Shown here: one piece after another, positions 19,960 through 27,136 of the stretch
Numbering within the stretch: the stretch's first letter is position 1
How the letters are laid out: every line of letters begins with the position of its first letter
Assembly (NCBI GenBank): GCA_003220435.1
Contig: QHSL01000007.1
Span: forward strand, 1 to 44,568
DNA length: 44,568 bases
DNA from: Candidatus Rokuibacteriota bacterium
Lineage (GTDB): Bacteria; Methylomirabilota; Methylomirabilia; Rokubacteriales; CSP1-6
Direction of reading: 5' to 3'
Program-made: the position numbers and the translations under genes
Notes under the pieces: generated by a model
The model's input: the letters and a program-made list of their open reading frames with translations, nothing else
What the model was told of the DNA's origin: nothing
Databases searched by the model: none

Positions 19960-20573
19960 GCCAGGTAGCCTCGATGCACGGGGCGGTGGAGCCCGCCGAG
20001 TCGGCCCTCACGCCTGAAAGCTGGGGGAAGCTCGGGATGTGGATCTTCCTCGCCGGCGACGCGGTCGGGTTCGGCACACTCCTGGCCAGCTACGGCGCGA
20101 TGCGGGCGACCAGCGCCGACTGGCCGTCGCCGTTCGCAGTCCTCGGAATCAACCTGACCGCCGCGATGACCTTCCTGCTCATCTGCTCGAGCGTGACGAT
20201 GGTGAAGGGTCTCGAGTGGCTGGGGAAGGGCGACAAGGGACGCGCGAAGGCGTTCCTGTTCTTCACCGCGCTCGGCGGCGCGATCTTCGTCAGCTTGCAG
20301 GCGTACGAGTGGTCGCACCTGATCCACCGCGGCCTGCTCATCAACGGCAACCCGTGGGGAGCCTCGCTCTTCGGCACGTCGTTCTTCCTGGTGACCGGCT
20401 TCCACGGCCTGCACGTCACCGGCGGCGTCATCTACCTGCTGGCGATGGTCCGGGTCGTCGCGCACCGGCCCCAGCCGGCGGCCAGCTACAACGCGGTCGA
20501 GATCGCCGGGCTCTACTGGCACTTCGTCGACCTCGTCTGGATCATGGTGTTCACCTTCATGTATCTCCTGTAA
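19956..20573 (+). CDS. Cytochrome c oxidase subunit III (second copy)
   Basis: A 205-residue subunit III with five helices. ATG 19956 has AAGGAG six bases upstream and overlaps the preceding stop. Signatures: FLICSSVTMVKGLEW, QAYEWSHLI, FHGLHVTGGVIYL (the helix His motif) and GLYWHFVDLVWIMVF at the end. It lacks the early GSEVMFF-type Glu of the first copy (WIFLAGDAVGFG instead). It matches the canonical caa3/aa3 subunit III better than the first copy in its C-terminal half, so it may be the principal one. Subunit IV follows 12 bases later. Confidence 0.93.
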   Translation: MSQVASMHGAVEPAESALTPESWGKLGMWIFLAGDAVGFGTLLASYGAMRATSADWPSPFAVLGINLTAAMTFLLICSSVTMVKGLEWLGKGDKGRAKAFLFFTALGGAIFVSLQAYEWSHLIHRGLLINGNPWGASLFGTSFFLVTGFHGLHVTGGVIYLLAMVRVVAHRPQPAASYNAVEIAGLYWHFVDLVWIMVFTFMYLL

Positions 20574-20585
20574 GGGGTCGAAGCG

Positions 20586-20915
20586 ATGGCGACCGAAGCG
20601 CACAAGCATCCGAACTACATGGCGATCTTCTGGTTCCTGGCGATCCTCACCGTGATCGAGATCGCCCTGATCTACATGCCGCTGGCGAAGTTCACGATCG
20701 GCGTCCTGCTGTGCGCGCTGGCGCTGGGCAAGGCGGCGTTGGTCGCGATGTACTTCATGCACCTCCGGTTCGAGACGCGCACCCTCGGCATGATCGCCAT
20801 CGTGCCGCTCCTGATCGCGACGCTCCTGATCTTCGTCCTGCTGCCCGACGGCTTCGCGGTCATGAAGCGAACGGTCGGCGTCAAGCCGGCTGCGACCGAG
20901 CCCGCCAAGCACTGA
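20586..20915 (+). CDS. Cytochrome c oxidase subunit IV (prokaryotic type)
   Basis: A 109-residue small subunit with three predicted helices, matching the bacterial COX4/CyoD-like family found at the end of aa3/caa3 operons. The N-terminus (KHPNYMAIFWFLAILTVIEI) and the MYFMHLRFE motif between helices 2 and 3 are typical. It stabilises the core rather than binding cofactors. The start follows the second subunit III stop by 12 bases. Confidence 0.9.
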   Translation: MATEAHKHPNYMAIFWFLAILTVIEIALIYMPLAKFTIGVLLCALALGKAALVAMYFMHLRFETRTLGMIAIVPLLIATLLIFVLLPDGFAVMKRTVGVKPAATEPAKH

Positions 20916-20946
20916 GTGGTCCGCTCTAGGGCCGGCGGGGTGAGCG

Positions 20947-21315
20947 GTGGACTCCGGACGATTGGTCGACCGGCTCGTACCGGCCCTCCGACGGGCGGTG
21001 CGCCTGCGCTGTCCCCGCTGCGGGGGCGCCCCGCTGTTCCGCGCCTGGACCTCGATGGCCGAGGCGTGCGCGCTGTGCGGGCTTCGCTTCGAGCGGGCCC
21101 AGGGCTACTTCGTCGGGGCGATCTACATCAACTACGCGGTGACGGTGCTCGTCGCGATCGTCGGCTTCCTCTTCGTGTGGGGCGTCGCGGGCTTCTCGAC
21201 ACGAGGGCAGCTCACGGTGCTGGTGCCGCTGGTCGCCGTCTTTCCCTTGTGGTTCTTCCGCTACAGCCGGAGCTTCTGGCTCGCCGTCGAGTGGGCGATC
21301 AATCCCGAGTCCTGA
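20947..21315 (+). CDS. DUF983 zinc-ribbon membrane protein
   Basis: A 122-residue protein starting with GTG after GGGGTGAG. It has a CPRCGG knuckle (about residue 22) and a CALCG knuckle (about 41), giving a four-cysteine zinc ribbon, then two transmembrane helices. This is the DUF983 layout, a family commonly encoded beside cytochrome oxidase genes but without an assigned reaction. Its location at the end of the oxidase block fits an assembly role. The 3' end is overlapped by the second cupredoxin-like gene. Confidence 0.85.
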   Translation: MDSGRLVDRLVPALRRAVRLRCPRCGGAPLFRAWTSMAEACALCGLRFERAQGYFVGAIYINYAVTVLVAIVGFLFVWGVAGFSTRGQLTVLVPLVAVFPLWFFRYSRSFWLAVEWAINPES

Positions 21316-22073
21316 GGCCGCGCAGCGTCGGAGCGATCGTCGCGCTCGTCGGGTTCCTGCTCACGGCCTCCCCGCTCGGTGCCTACGAGGCAATCACGGT
21401 CAAGGACGGCGGCACGATCTCGGGCGTCGTTCGCTTCGCCGGCGCGCCGCCCAAGCTCGGCCCGATCCCGGTCAACAAGAACCGCGACGTCTGCGGCGAC
21501 GAGAAGCCGTCGGAGGCGCTGGTGGTGGGCGCCGGCGGCGGCGTGCGCGACAGCGTGGTGCTGATCGAGGGCGTGGCCCGCGGCAAGAAGGGCGCCGGCG
21601 ACGTGATCCTCGACAACCGCAAATGCCTGTTCGTGAGCCACGTGACCGCGGTGGCGCCCGGTGATCGCGCGCGCGTGCGCAACTCGGACCCGATCCTCCA
21701 CAACACGCACGGGTTCCTGGGCCAGCCCACGGTCTTCAACCTGGCCCTGCCGAACAAGGATCAGATGATCGACATCACGAAGCGGCTGCAGAAGCCCGGC
21801 GTGGTCCGCGTGGTGTGCGACGCGCACCCGCACATGTTCGCGTGGATGATCGTGCACGACAGCCCGTACGTGGCGGTCACGGACGACAGCGGCGCGTTCC
21901 GCATCGCCGACGTCCCGCCCGGGACGTACAAGGTCACGATGTGGCACGCCGGGTTCCGGCCCAAGGGATCGGACAAGGACGGCCGGCCGCTCTACGACGA
22001 GCCGAAGACGCTGACGAAGGAGCTGACGATCGCGCCGAAAGCCACGGTGACGGTCGAGTTCGAACTGAAATAG
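21291..22073 (+). CDS. Second secreted cupredoxin-like protein
   Basis: A paralogue of the 13621-14319 product. The start is uncertain: the signal peptide region has no ATG; GTG 21291, inside the DUF983 gene, gives a good basic-then-hydrophobic leader, whereas CTG 21312 overlaps the DUF983 stop. The possible copper ligands have the same spacing as in the first copy: His137/His140 (ILHNTH), Cys176, His179 and Met182 (CDAHPHM). Cys68 and Cys112 are the candidate disulfide. The C-terminal third is again carboxypeptidase-regulatory-like (VPPGTYKVTMWHAGF) with a longer insertion. A periplasmic copper protein for the oxidase is likely. Confidence 0.78.
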   Translation: MGDQSRVLRPRSVGAIVALVGFLLTASPLGAYEAITVKDGGTISGVVRFAGAPPKLGPIPVNKNRDVCGDEKPSEALVVGAGGGVRDSVVLIEGVARGKKGAGDVILDNRKCLFVSHVTAVAPGDRARVRNSDPILHNTHGFLGQPTVFNLALPNKDQMIDITKRLQKPGVVRVVCDAHPHMFAWMIVHDSPYVAVTDDSGAFRIADVPPGTYKVTMWHAGFRPKGSDKDGRPLYDEPKTLTKELTIAPKATVTVEFELK

Positions 22074-22084
22074 AGGGGGACGTC

Positions 22085-23995
22085 ATGTTCAAGCACATCT
22101 GCGTGCCGGTGGACAACTCGGAGCATTCGAACCGGGCGATCGACCTGGCGGTCGAGCTGGGCCGGACGGGCGGGGCGAAGCTGACCGGCGTCCACGTGTA
22201 CGCCGCGCGGCTGCACGACTACCGGTTCAAGCAGATGGAGTACACGCTGCCCGAGGAATACAAGGACGAGAACGAGCTCGAGCGCCAGCGGAAGATCCAC
22301 GACTCGCTGATCGCCATGGGGCTCCAGCTCATCTCCGAGTCGTACCTGGACGTGATGGCCCGCAAGGCCGGCGAGGCCGGGCTGGCCTTCGAGTCCAAGA
22401 TGATCGACGGCAAGCACTACAAGGTCCTGATCGACGACTGCCTCGCCGCCGACTACGACCTGGTGGTGATGGGCGCGCTCGGGATGGGCGCGGTCAAGGA
22501 CAGCCAGCTCGGCTCGGTCACCGAGCGGTTCGTCCGCCGTGTGTCGCGCGACACGCTGATCGTCCGCAACACCGACGCGCTGAAGGACCAGCAGGGTCCG
22601 ATCGTCGTCTGCCTCGACGGCTCGCCGCAGTCCTTCAACGGCCTCCAGCTCGGCATCGGGCTGGCGAAGGCGCTCGGCCGGCCGCTGCAGGCCGTCGCGG
22701 TCTACGACCCGTACCTGCACTACGCGATGTTCAACGGCATCGTCGGCGTGCTGAGCGAAAAGGCATCGAAAATCTTTCGATTCAAGGAGCAGGAGCAGCT
22801 GCACGAGGAGATCATCGATACCGGATTGGCCAAGATCTACCAGTCGCACCTCGAGATCGGCCGCAAGCTCGCCGCCGAGTCCGGGGTCGAGCTGGCCATC
22901 ACGCTCCTCGACGGCAAGTGCTTCGAGAAGATCCTGACGTTCGTCCGCAAGGAGCAGCCGTGGCTCCTCATCCTCGGTCGGGTCGGCGTGCACTCGGACG
23001 AGCACGAGGTCGATCTCGGCTCCAACACCGAGAACCTCCTGCGGCTGGCCCCGTGCAACGTCCTGCTGACCGGCGGCAAGTTCTATCCGCCGCTCGACGT
23101 GAAGGCCGAGGAGATCATCTCCTGGACCGAGGAGGCGGAGGCGCGGATGGAGCGAGTGCCGCTCCAGGTGAAGGGCGTCGCGCGTACGGCGCTGCTGCGG
23201 TACGCGATCGAGCAGGGGCACACCGTCATCACCAACAAGGTCATCGACGAGGCGATGGCGATCTTCATGCCGACGCGGATGGCCGAGCGCATGCAAATCC
23301 TCGCCGAGGACGTCGCGGTCGCCAGGCTCCGCGCCGAGTCGCAGCCGGCGACGGCCATCTGTTCCGTCTGCGGCTACACGGTCAAGGGGCCAAATCCGGT
23401 CGTGACGTGTCCGGTCTGCCGCGCCGCCGCCGACAAGTTCCAGATCATCTCGAAGGAAACGGTCGAGGCGATCGCCGCGCAAGAAGGCGGGATCGAGGAA
23501 GAGGAGTCGATGCCCGGCGTCCAGGTGAAGTGGTCGGCCGACGCGCGCGACGCCCTGCGCGAGGTGACCGACGCCTACCTCCGGCGGCGCGCCAAGGCGC
23601 GGATCGAGAAGTACGCGCGCTCGCGCCGGATCCCGGTCATCACCTGCCAGCTCGCCCTGCCGATGATCGAAGAGACCGTCGGACGCGAGAAGCTCGGCGC
23701 GGGCTGGGACACGCTCCTGGCCAAGACGAAGTTCGAGCCCGCCGAGATGCCGAGCGCCCCCGCGGCGGCCGGCGGCGGCACGGGCTTCGCGTGGACGGAG
23801 GAGGCCACCGCGCGCCTCAACCGGGTGCCGGCCGGGTTCATGCGTGACATGACGCGCGAAGAAGTAGAACGGGTCGCGGGCGGCAAGGGTGTCACGACCA
23901 TCGACCTGGCGGTGTGCGAGGAAGGCATCGGGCATGCGCGTGAGACCATGAACGAAGTCATCGCTGGGTACGTTTCGAACAAGAAACCGCGATAG
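22085..23995 (+). CDS. Tandem universal stress protein with three PCP_red-like modules and a zinc ribbon
   Basis: A 636-residue cytosolic protein with unusual architecture. Residues 1-162 and 172-330 are two Usp domains, each with a nucleotide-binding loop (G130-x2-G133-x9-G143-S; G298-x2-G301-x10-G312-S). Residues 345-396 form a module like the C-terminal domain of protochlorophyllide reductase subunit B (PCP_red: ISWTEEAEARMERVP then VITNKVI). A rubredoxin-like zinc ribbon follows (Cys426, Cys429, Cys442, Cys445). Two more PCP_red-like modules occupy 479-532 and 568-625. The downstream radical SAM gene ends in the same module. No chlorophyll genes are present, so pigment synthesis is unlikely; an iron-sulfur or tetrapyrrole role is a guess. 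ATG 22085 follows AGAGGGGGA. Confidence 0.85.
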   Translation: MFKHICVPVDNSEHSNRAIDLAVELGRTGGAKLTGVHVYAARLHDYRFKQMEYTLPEEYKDENELERQRKIHDSLIAMGLQLISESYLDVMARKAGEAGLAFESKMIDGKHYKVLIDDCLAADYDLVVMGALGMGAVKDSQLGSVTERFVRRVSRDTLIVRNTDALKDQQGPIVVCLDGSPQSFNGLQLGIGLAKALGRPLQAVAVYDPYLHYAMFNGIVGVLSEKASKIFRFKEQEQLHEEIIDTGLAKIYQSHLEIGRKLAAESGVELAITLLDGKCFEKILTFVRKEQPWLLILGRVGVHSDEHEVDLGSNTENLLRLAPCNVLLTGGKFYPPLDVKAEEIISWTEEAEARMERVPLQVKGVARTALLRYAIEQGHTVITNKVIDEAMAIFMPTRMAERMQILAEDVAVARLRAESQPATAICSVCGYTVKGPNPVVTCPVCRAAADKFQIISKETVEAIAAQEGGIEEEESMPGVQVKWSADARDALREVTDAYLRRRAKARIEKYARSRRIPVITCQLALPMIEETVGREKLGAGWDTLLAKTKFEPAEMPSAPAAAGGGTGFAWTEEATARLNRVPAGFMRDMTREEVERVAGGKGVTTIDLAVCEEGIGHARETMNEVIAGYVSNKKPR

Positions 23996-24128
23996 GCGCG
24001 GGGGAGGGGGCGGGGGGCCTCCCGGAATCCGACTGCTCTCGGTGCAGTCGGAGGATGCACATGCTTCTCGTGACTGCGACGCTGACTACACGGATTCCGG
24101 GAGGCCCCCCGCCCCCTCCCCCGCGCCT
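23994..24128 (+). repeat. 38-bp perfect inverted repeat with 59-base loop
   Basis: Bases 23994-24031 are exactly complementary to 24091-24128. The left arm has G-runs of 5, 5 and 6, and so could also form a G-quadruplex. The loop contains a second hairpin (CGACTGC at 24030-24036 with GCAGTCG at 24044-24050). The element begins at the last base pair of the Usp stop codon and ends 50 bases before the radical SAM start. There is no U-tract, so it is not a classical intrinsic terminator. Confidence 0.9.
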
Positions 24129-24178
24129 CCATGGATCCCGACGACTGCGCCTCGCGTCGCCCACACAGGTCTCCTGGC

Positions 24179-25708
24179 ATGACTGAGCGAGCATCCGATT
24201 TCACGCCGACGCCGGCCGGCGTGCCGCCTTCGGCGGCTGCCGCGCCGTCTTCGGCATCAGCCGATGGGCCGCGTTCGGCATCGGACGCGCCGCCGTCTTG
24301 GGCGTCGGCTGGCGCGCAACCGTCGCCCGCGTCGCCGGGTGCCGCGACTCCGTATACGGCGTATAGCGTGTCGTGGAATTTGACCCAGCGATGCAATCTC
24401 GAGTGCGCGCATTGCTATATGTCGGCGTTTGCCGGGGCCGATACGCGGGGTGAGCTCGGGACCGACGAGTGTCGGCGGGTGATGGACGAGATCGGGCGGG
24501 TCAACCCGCACGTGTTCTTGATATTGACCGGTGGCGAGCCGCTGCTGCGGAAGGACATCTGGGATGTCGCGGCGTACGCCGCCGAGAAGCGGTTCACGAC
24601 CGTCTTCGGCACCAACGGCCTCCTCCTGCGAGAGAAGGAGGCGGCGCGCATGCGCGAGCACGGCGTGCTCGGCGCCTCGATCAGCCTCGACTCGACCGAC
24701 CGCGTGAAGCACGACGCGTTCCGCCATCTGCCCGGCGCCTGGGACGGAGCGGTGCGGGCGACCCGCGTGCTGACCGACGCCGGCCTCGACTTCTCCCTGC
24801 ACATGTCGGTGACCGACTGGAACGTCGCCGAGGTCCCCGCGATGATCGACCTGGCGAAGGAGCTCGGCGCCAAGGTCCTGAACTTTTTCTTCCTGGTCCG
24901 GACCGGTCGCGGTCGAGACCTCACCGACATCGACGCCGCCGCGTACGAACGGATCTTGACGTACCTGGCGCGCACCCAGGGCGTTGGCACGGGACCGCCG
25001 TCGTTCGTGAAGCGCATGCTCGGGATGGGCGGCGCCGCGCCCGAGAAGTTCGAGGACCCGTGGTCGCTGCCGGTCGGGCGCGCCGACGGGCTGCTGATCC
25101 GCGCCAAGTGCGCGCCGCACTTCCGGCGCATCCTCTACCAGATGAACCCGTCGTCTCCGCTCCTCATGAACTACGCGCACGGCTCGTGTCCGGCCGGCAA
25201 GTACTATTGTCGAATCACGCCCGGGGGCGACGTCACGCCGTGCCCGTACATGCCGGTGTCGGCGGGGAACCTGCGCGAGCGGTCCTTCGACGAGCTGTGG
25301 CGCGGGGCGCCGGTGTTCGACGATCTGCGCGACCCCAAGCTCGGCGGACGGTGCGGCGCCTGCGAGTTCGCGAAGGTCTGCGGCGGCTGCCGCTGCCGCG
25401 CCTACGCGACCCACGGGGATTACCTCGCGGAGGATCCGGCCTGCGGCTATCAGCCCGGAGCGCACGGCGGCCGCCTGATCGACTTGCCGGCGTCCCTCAC
25501 GTTCGGGCTGGCCCTGGACTATCAACTGGAGTGGGCCGAGGACGCACGCGAGCGACTGCACGCGATTCCCTCGTTCGCGCGCGGCATGGTGGTCAAGGCC
25601 GTCGAGGCGTACGCGCGCGGCCGCGGCGAGATTGTCATCACCAAGGAGCTCCTCGCCGACGTCCGCGCGAAGTGGGGCGGCCGCTTCCGGCCGTCGTCGT
25701 CGCCGTGA
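24179..25708 (+). CDS. Radical SAM/SPASM protein with C-terminal PCP_red-like module
   Basis: A 509-residue enzyme. The radical SAM cluster is Cys72-x3-Cys76-x2-Cys79 (RCNLECAHCY), with the GGEP motif after it (LILTGGEPLL). A Cys-rich SPASM-type region follows (CPAGKYYC, DVTPCPY, then CGACEFAKVCGGCRC), which can bind auxiliary iron-sulfur clusters. The layout resembles NirJ/AhbD heme-pathway and peptide-modifying enzymes. The last 61 residues (LEWAEDARERLHAIPSFARG onward, then VITKELL) are a PCP_red-like module, as in the preceding Usp gene. Residues 5-55 are Ala/Pro/Ser low complexity. I chose ATG 24179 over ATG 24131 because the latter starts at the foot of the inverted repeat. Substrate unknown. 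Confidence 0.88.
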   Translation: MTERASDFTPTPAGVPPSAAAAPSSASADGPRSASDAPPSWASAGAQPSPASPGAATPYTAYSVSWNLTQRCNLECAHCYMSAFAGADTRGELGTDECRRVMDEIGRVNPHVFLILTGGEPLLRKDIWDVAAYAAEKRFTTVFGTNGLLLREKEAARMREHGVLGASISLDSTDRVKHDAFRHLPGAWDGAVRATRVLTDAGLDFSLHMSVTDWNVAEVPAMIDLAKELGAKVLNFFFLVRTGRGRDLTDIDAAAYERILTYLARTQGVGTGPPSFVKRMLGMGGAAPEKFEDPWSLPVGRADGLLIRAKCAPHFRRILYQMNPSSPLLMNYAHGSCPAGKYYCRITPGGDVTPCPYMPVSAGNLRERSFDELWRGAPVFDDLRDPKLGGRCGACEFAKVCGGCRCRAYATHGDYLAEDPACGYQPGAHGGRLIDLPASLTFGLALDYQLEWAEDARERLHAIPSFARGMVVKAVEAYARGRGEIVITKELLADVRAKWGGRFRPSSSP

Positions 25709-26151
25709 GCACGCCGGTGCCGGACGAGCACGAGGCGCGCTTTCGCCAGGCCGCGTGGACGTACCTGGGCTACGGCATCGTGTACTGGGTCACCGCGCTG
25801 TACCTGCAGCTCACCGTCTTCCCGGTGCGTGGCCCGCGCGTCTTCTGGTTCGGCGCCGGCGCCCTCATCGCGGTGGGCGTCCCGTGGCTGCTCTTCCGCC
25901 GGCGCCAGTGGTTCGAGCGCTGGGTGCTCTCGCGCCGCGACCTCACGCGCATCCTCGCGCTGCTCGTCGCGCTTCGCGCGCTGTTCGTCGCGCGCCTGGC
26001 CCTGACGGGCGCCGAGTCGATGCGGATGCCGGGCTTCGGCGGCGGCGTGCCGCCGAACGCCGGTGGCGCGTGGCTCATGGCCGCGATCGCCGCGGTGACG
26101 GCCGTGATGCTGGCTCGTGCCGCGTGGCACAGGGCGTCGTGGCAAGCATGA
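25705..26151 (+). CDS. Small polytopic membrane protein of unknown function
   Basis: A 148-residue protein with about four hydrophobic helices (around 18-38, 45-65, 78-97 and 122-140) and Arg-rich cytosolic loops (FRRRQWFERW, SRRDLTR). The GTG start overlaps the radical SAM stop (GTGA), and its stop is overlapped by the start of the Mrp-like gene (ATGA). I do not recognise the family. Strict coupling to both neighbours suggests that it works with them, for example as the membrane partner of the radical SAM protein. Confidence 0.72.
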   Translation: MSTPVPDEHEARFRQAAWTYLGYGIVYWVTALYLQLTVFPVRGPRVFWFGAGALIAVGVPWLLFRRRQWFERWVLSRRDLTRILALLVALRALFVARLALTGAESMRMPGFGGGVPPNAGGAWLMAAIAAVTAVMLARAAWHRASWQA

Positions 26152-27008
26152 AGCGCTACCGGGACATCGCCGGCGACGGCGGCTCCGACATCGCGGGCCA
26201 GGTCGAGGCGCAGCACGTCAAGCTCCGGCAGCGTCTCGCCTCCGTCGGGTCGGTCGTCGCGGTGGTCTCCGGCAAGGGCGGCGTCGGCAAGTCGACGCTC
26301 GCCGCCAACCTCGCCTGCGGCCTGGCGCTCGACGGCTGGAGCGTAGGCGTTCTGGACGCGGATCTCAACGGCCCGACGCAGGCCAAGGTGCTGGGCGTCC
26401 GCGGCCGGCGGCTGGTCGTGACCGACGGTGGCGTTGAGCCGCCGCGCGGCGCGCTCGGCGTCAAGGTGATGTCCATGGACCTGCTGCTGGCCGAGGACGC
26501 CACGCCGCTCACGTGGGACGCGCCCCGCCAGGACGAGGCTCACACCTGGCGCGGGACCGTCGAGGCGAACGCGATCCGCGAGTTCCTGGCGGACACGAAC
26601 TGGGGCGCCCTGGACGCGCTTGTCCTCGACCTGCCGCCGGGCACCGACCGGCTCCTCACGATCGCCTCGCTGGTGCCGACCCTCGCCGGCACCGTGCTCG
26701 TGACAATCCCGTCCGACGTGTCCCACCTGGTCGTGAGGAAGTCGATCACGGTGGCCGCGCAGACGAAATCACCGGTGCTCGGCCTCGTCGAGAACATGGC
26801 CGGACTCTTCCCGGGGCCGGACGCCGCCCGGCTCGCCGCGGACGGTGGGATCCCGTACCTCGGGAGCGTACCGTTCGACCCTGCGCTCGCCGTCTCCGCC
26901 GATCAGGGAGAGCCGCTGGTCGTCACGGCGCCGGAGCGCGAGTCGGCGCGTGCGCTCCAGCAGATTGCGCGCGCGATTCGCTCGGCGCTCGCACCCCGCG
27001 CGGCGTGA
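26148..27008 (+). CDS. Mrp/NBP35-like P-loop ATPase lacking the CxxC motif
   Basis: A 286-residue member of the Mrp (ApbC/NBP35) branch of the MinD/ParA ATPases, which carry and transfer iron-sulfur clusters. It has the deviant Walker A SGKGGVGKST (41-50), LDADLNGPT and DLPPGTDRLLT, all typical of Mrp. The family's C-terminal CPxC pair, which holds the bridging cluster, should lie after ENMAGLF, but the sequence there is PGPDAARLAADGG with no cysteine. It may therefore act as an ATPase partner rather than a carrier, or it binds a cluster differently. Overlaps with the membrane protein gene and a radical SAM enzyme two genes upstream fit cofactor assembly. Confidence 0.87.
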   Translation: MKRYRDIAGDGGSDIAGQVEAQHVKLRQRLASVGSVVAVVSGKGGVGKSTLAANLACGLALDGWSVGVLDADLNGPTQAKVLGVRGRRLVVTDGGVEPPRGALGVKVMSMDLLLAEDATPLTWDAPRQDEAHTWRGTVEANAIREFLADTNWGALDALVLDLPPGTDRLLTIASLVPTLAGTVLVTIPSDVSHLVVRKSITVAAQTKSPVLGLVENMAGLFPGPDAARLAADGGIPYLGSVPFDPALAVSADQGEPLVVTAPERESARALQQIARAIRSALAPRAA

Positions 27009-27136
27009 GCGAGGTTCCGCGGTATCGCCTGTGGTGCAGCCATCGGCTGGGGGCCGTCCGCGAGGCCGGCCGCGGCGTGCACGTGGAGGCTGCGAGACTA
27101 TCTCAGGGTCGACAGATCGGGATCAGGGGCAAGTAA
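27005..27136 (+). CDS. Possible 43-residue ORF after the Mrp-like gene
   Basis: A GTG overlapping the Mrp-like stop (GTGA) opens a short frame of 43 codons that ends within the 3' end of the opposite-strand gene. The product is basic, with one Cys, and resembles nothing I know. The overlap geometry is like that of the real genes here, but such overlaps also arise by chance in GC-rich DNA. It may be a small protein, a truncated remnant or non-coding. Confidence 0.25.
   Translation: MSEVPRYRLWCSHRLGAVREAGRGVHVEAARLSQGRQIGIRGK

Noticed and set aside
23994-24128. Ordinary rho-independent terminator
   Set aside because: Stem is far too long, the loop is 59 bases and no U-run follows the right arm.
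22085-25708. Chlorophyll or bacteriochlorophyll biosynthesis genes
   Set aside because: Only the C-terminal PCP_red-type module is present; no BchB/BchN/BchL core domains are seen.
26148-27008. ParA chromosome-partitioning ATPase
   Set aside because: LNGPT and DLPPGT motifs are those of the Mrp/NBP35 branch; no parB or parS is visible.
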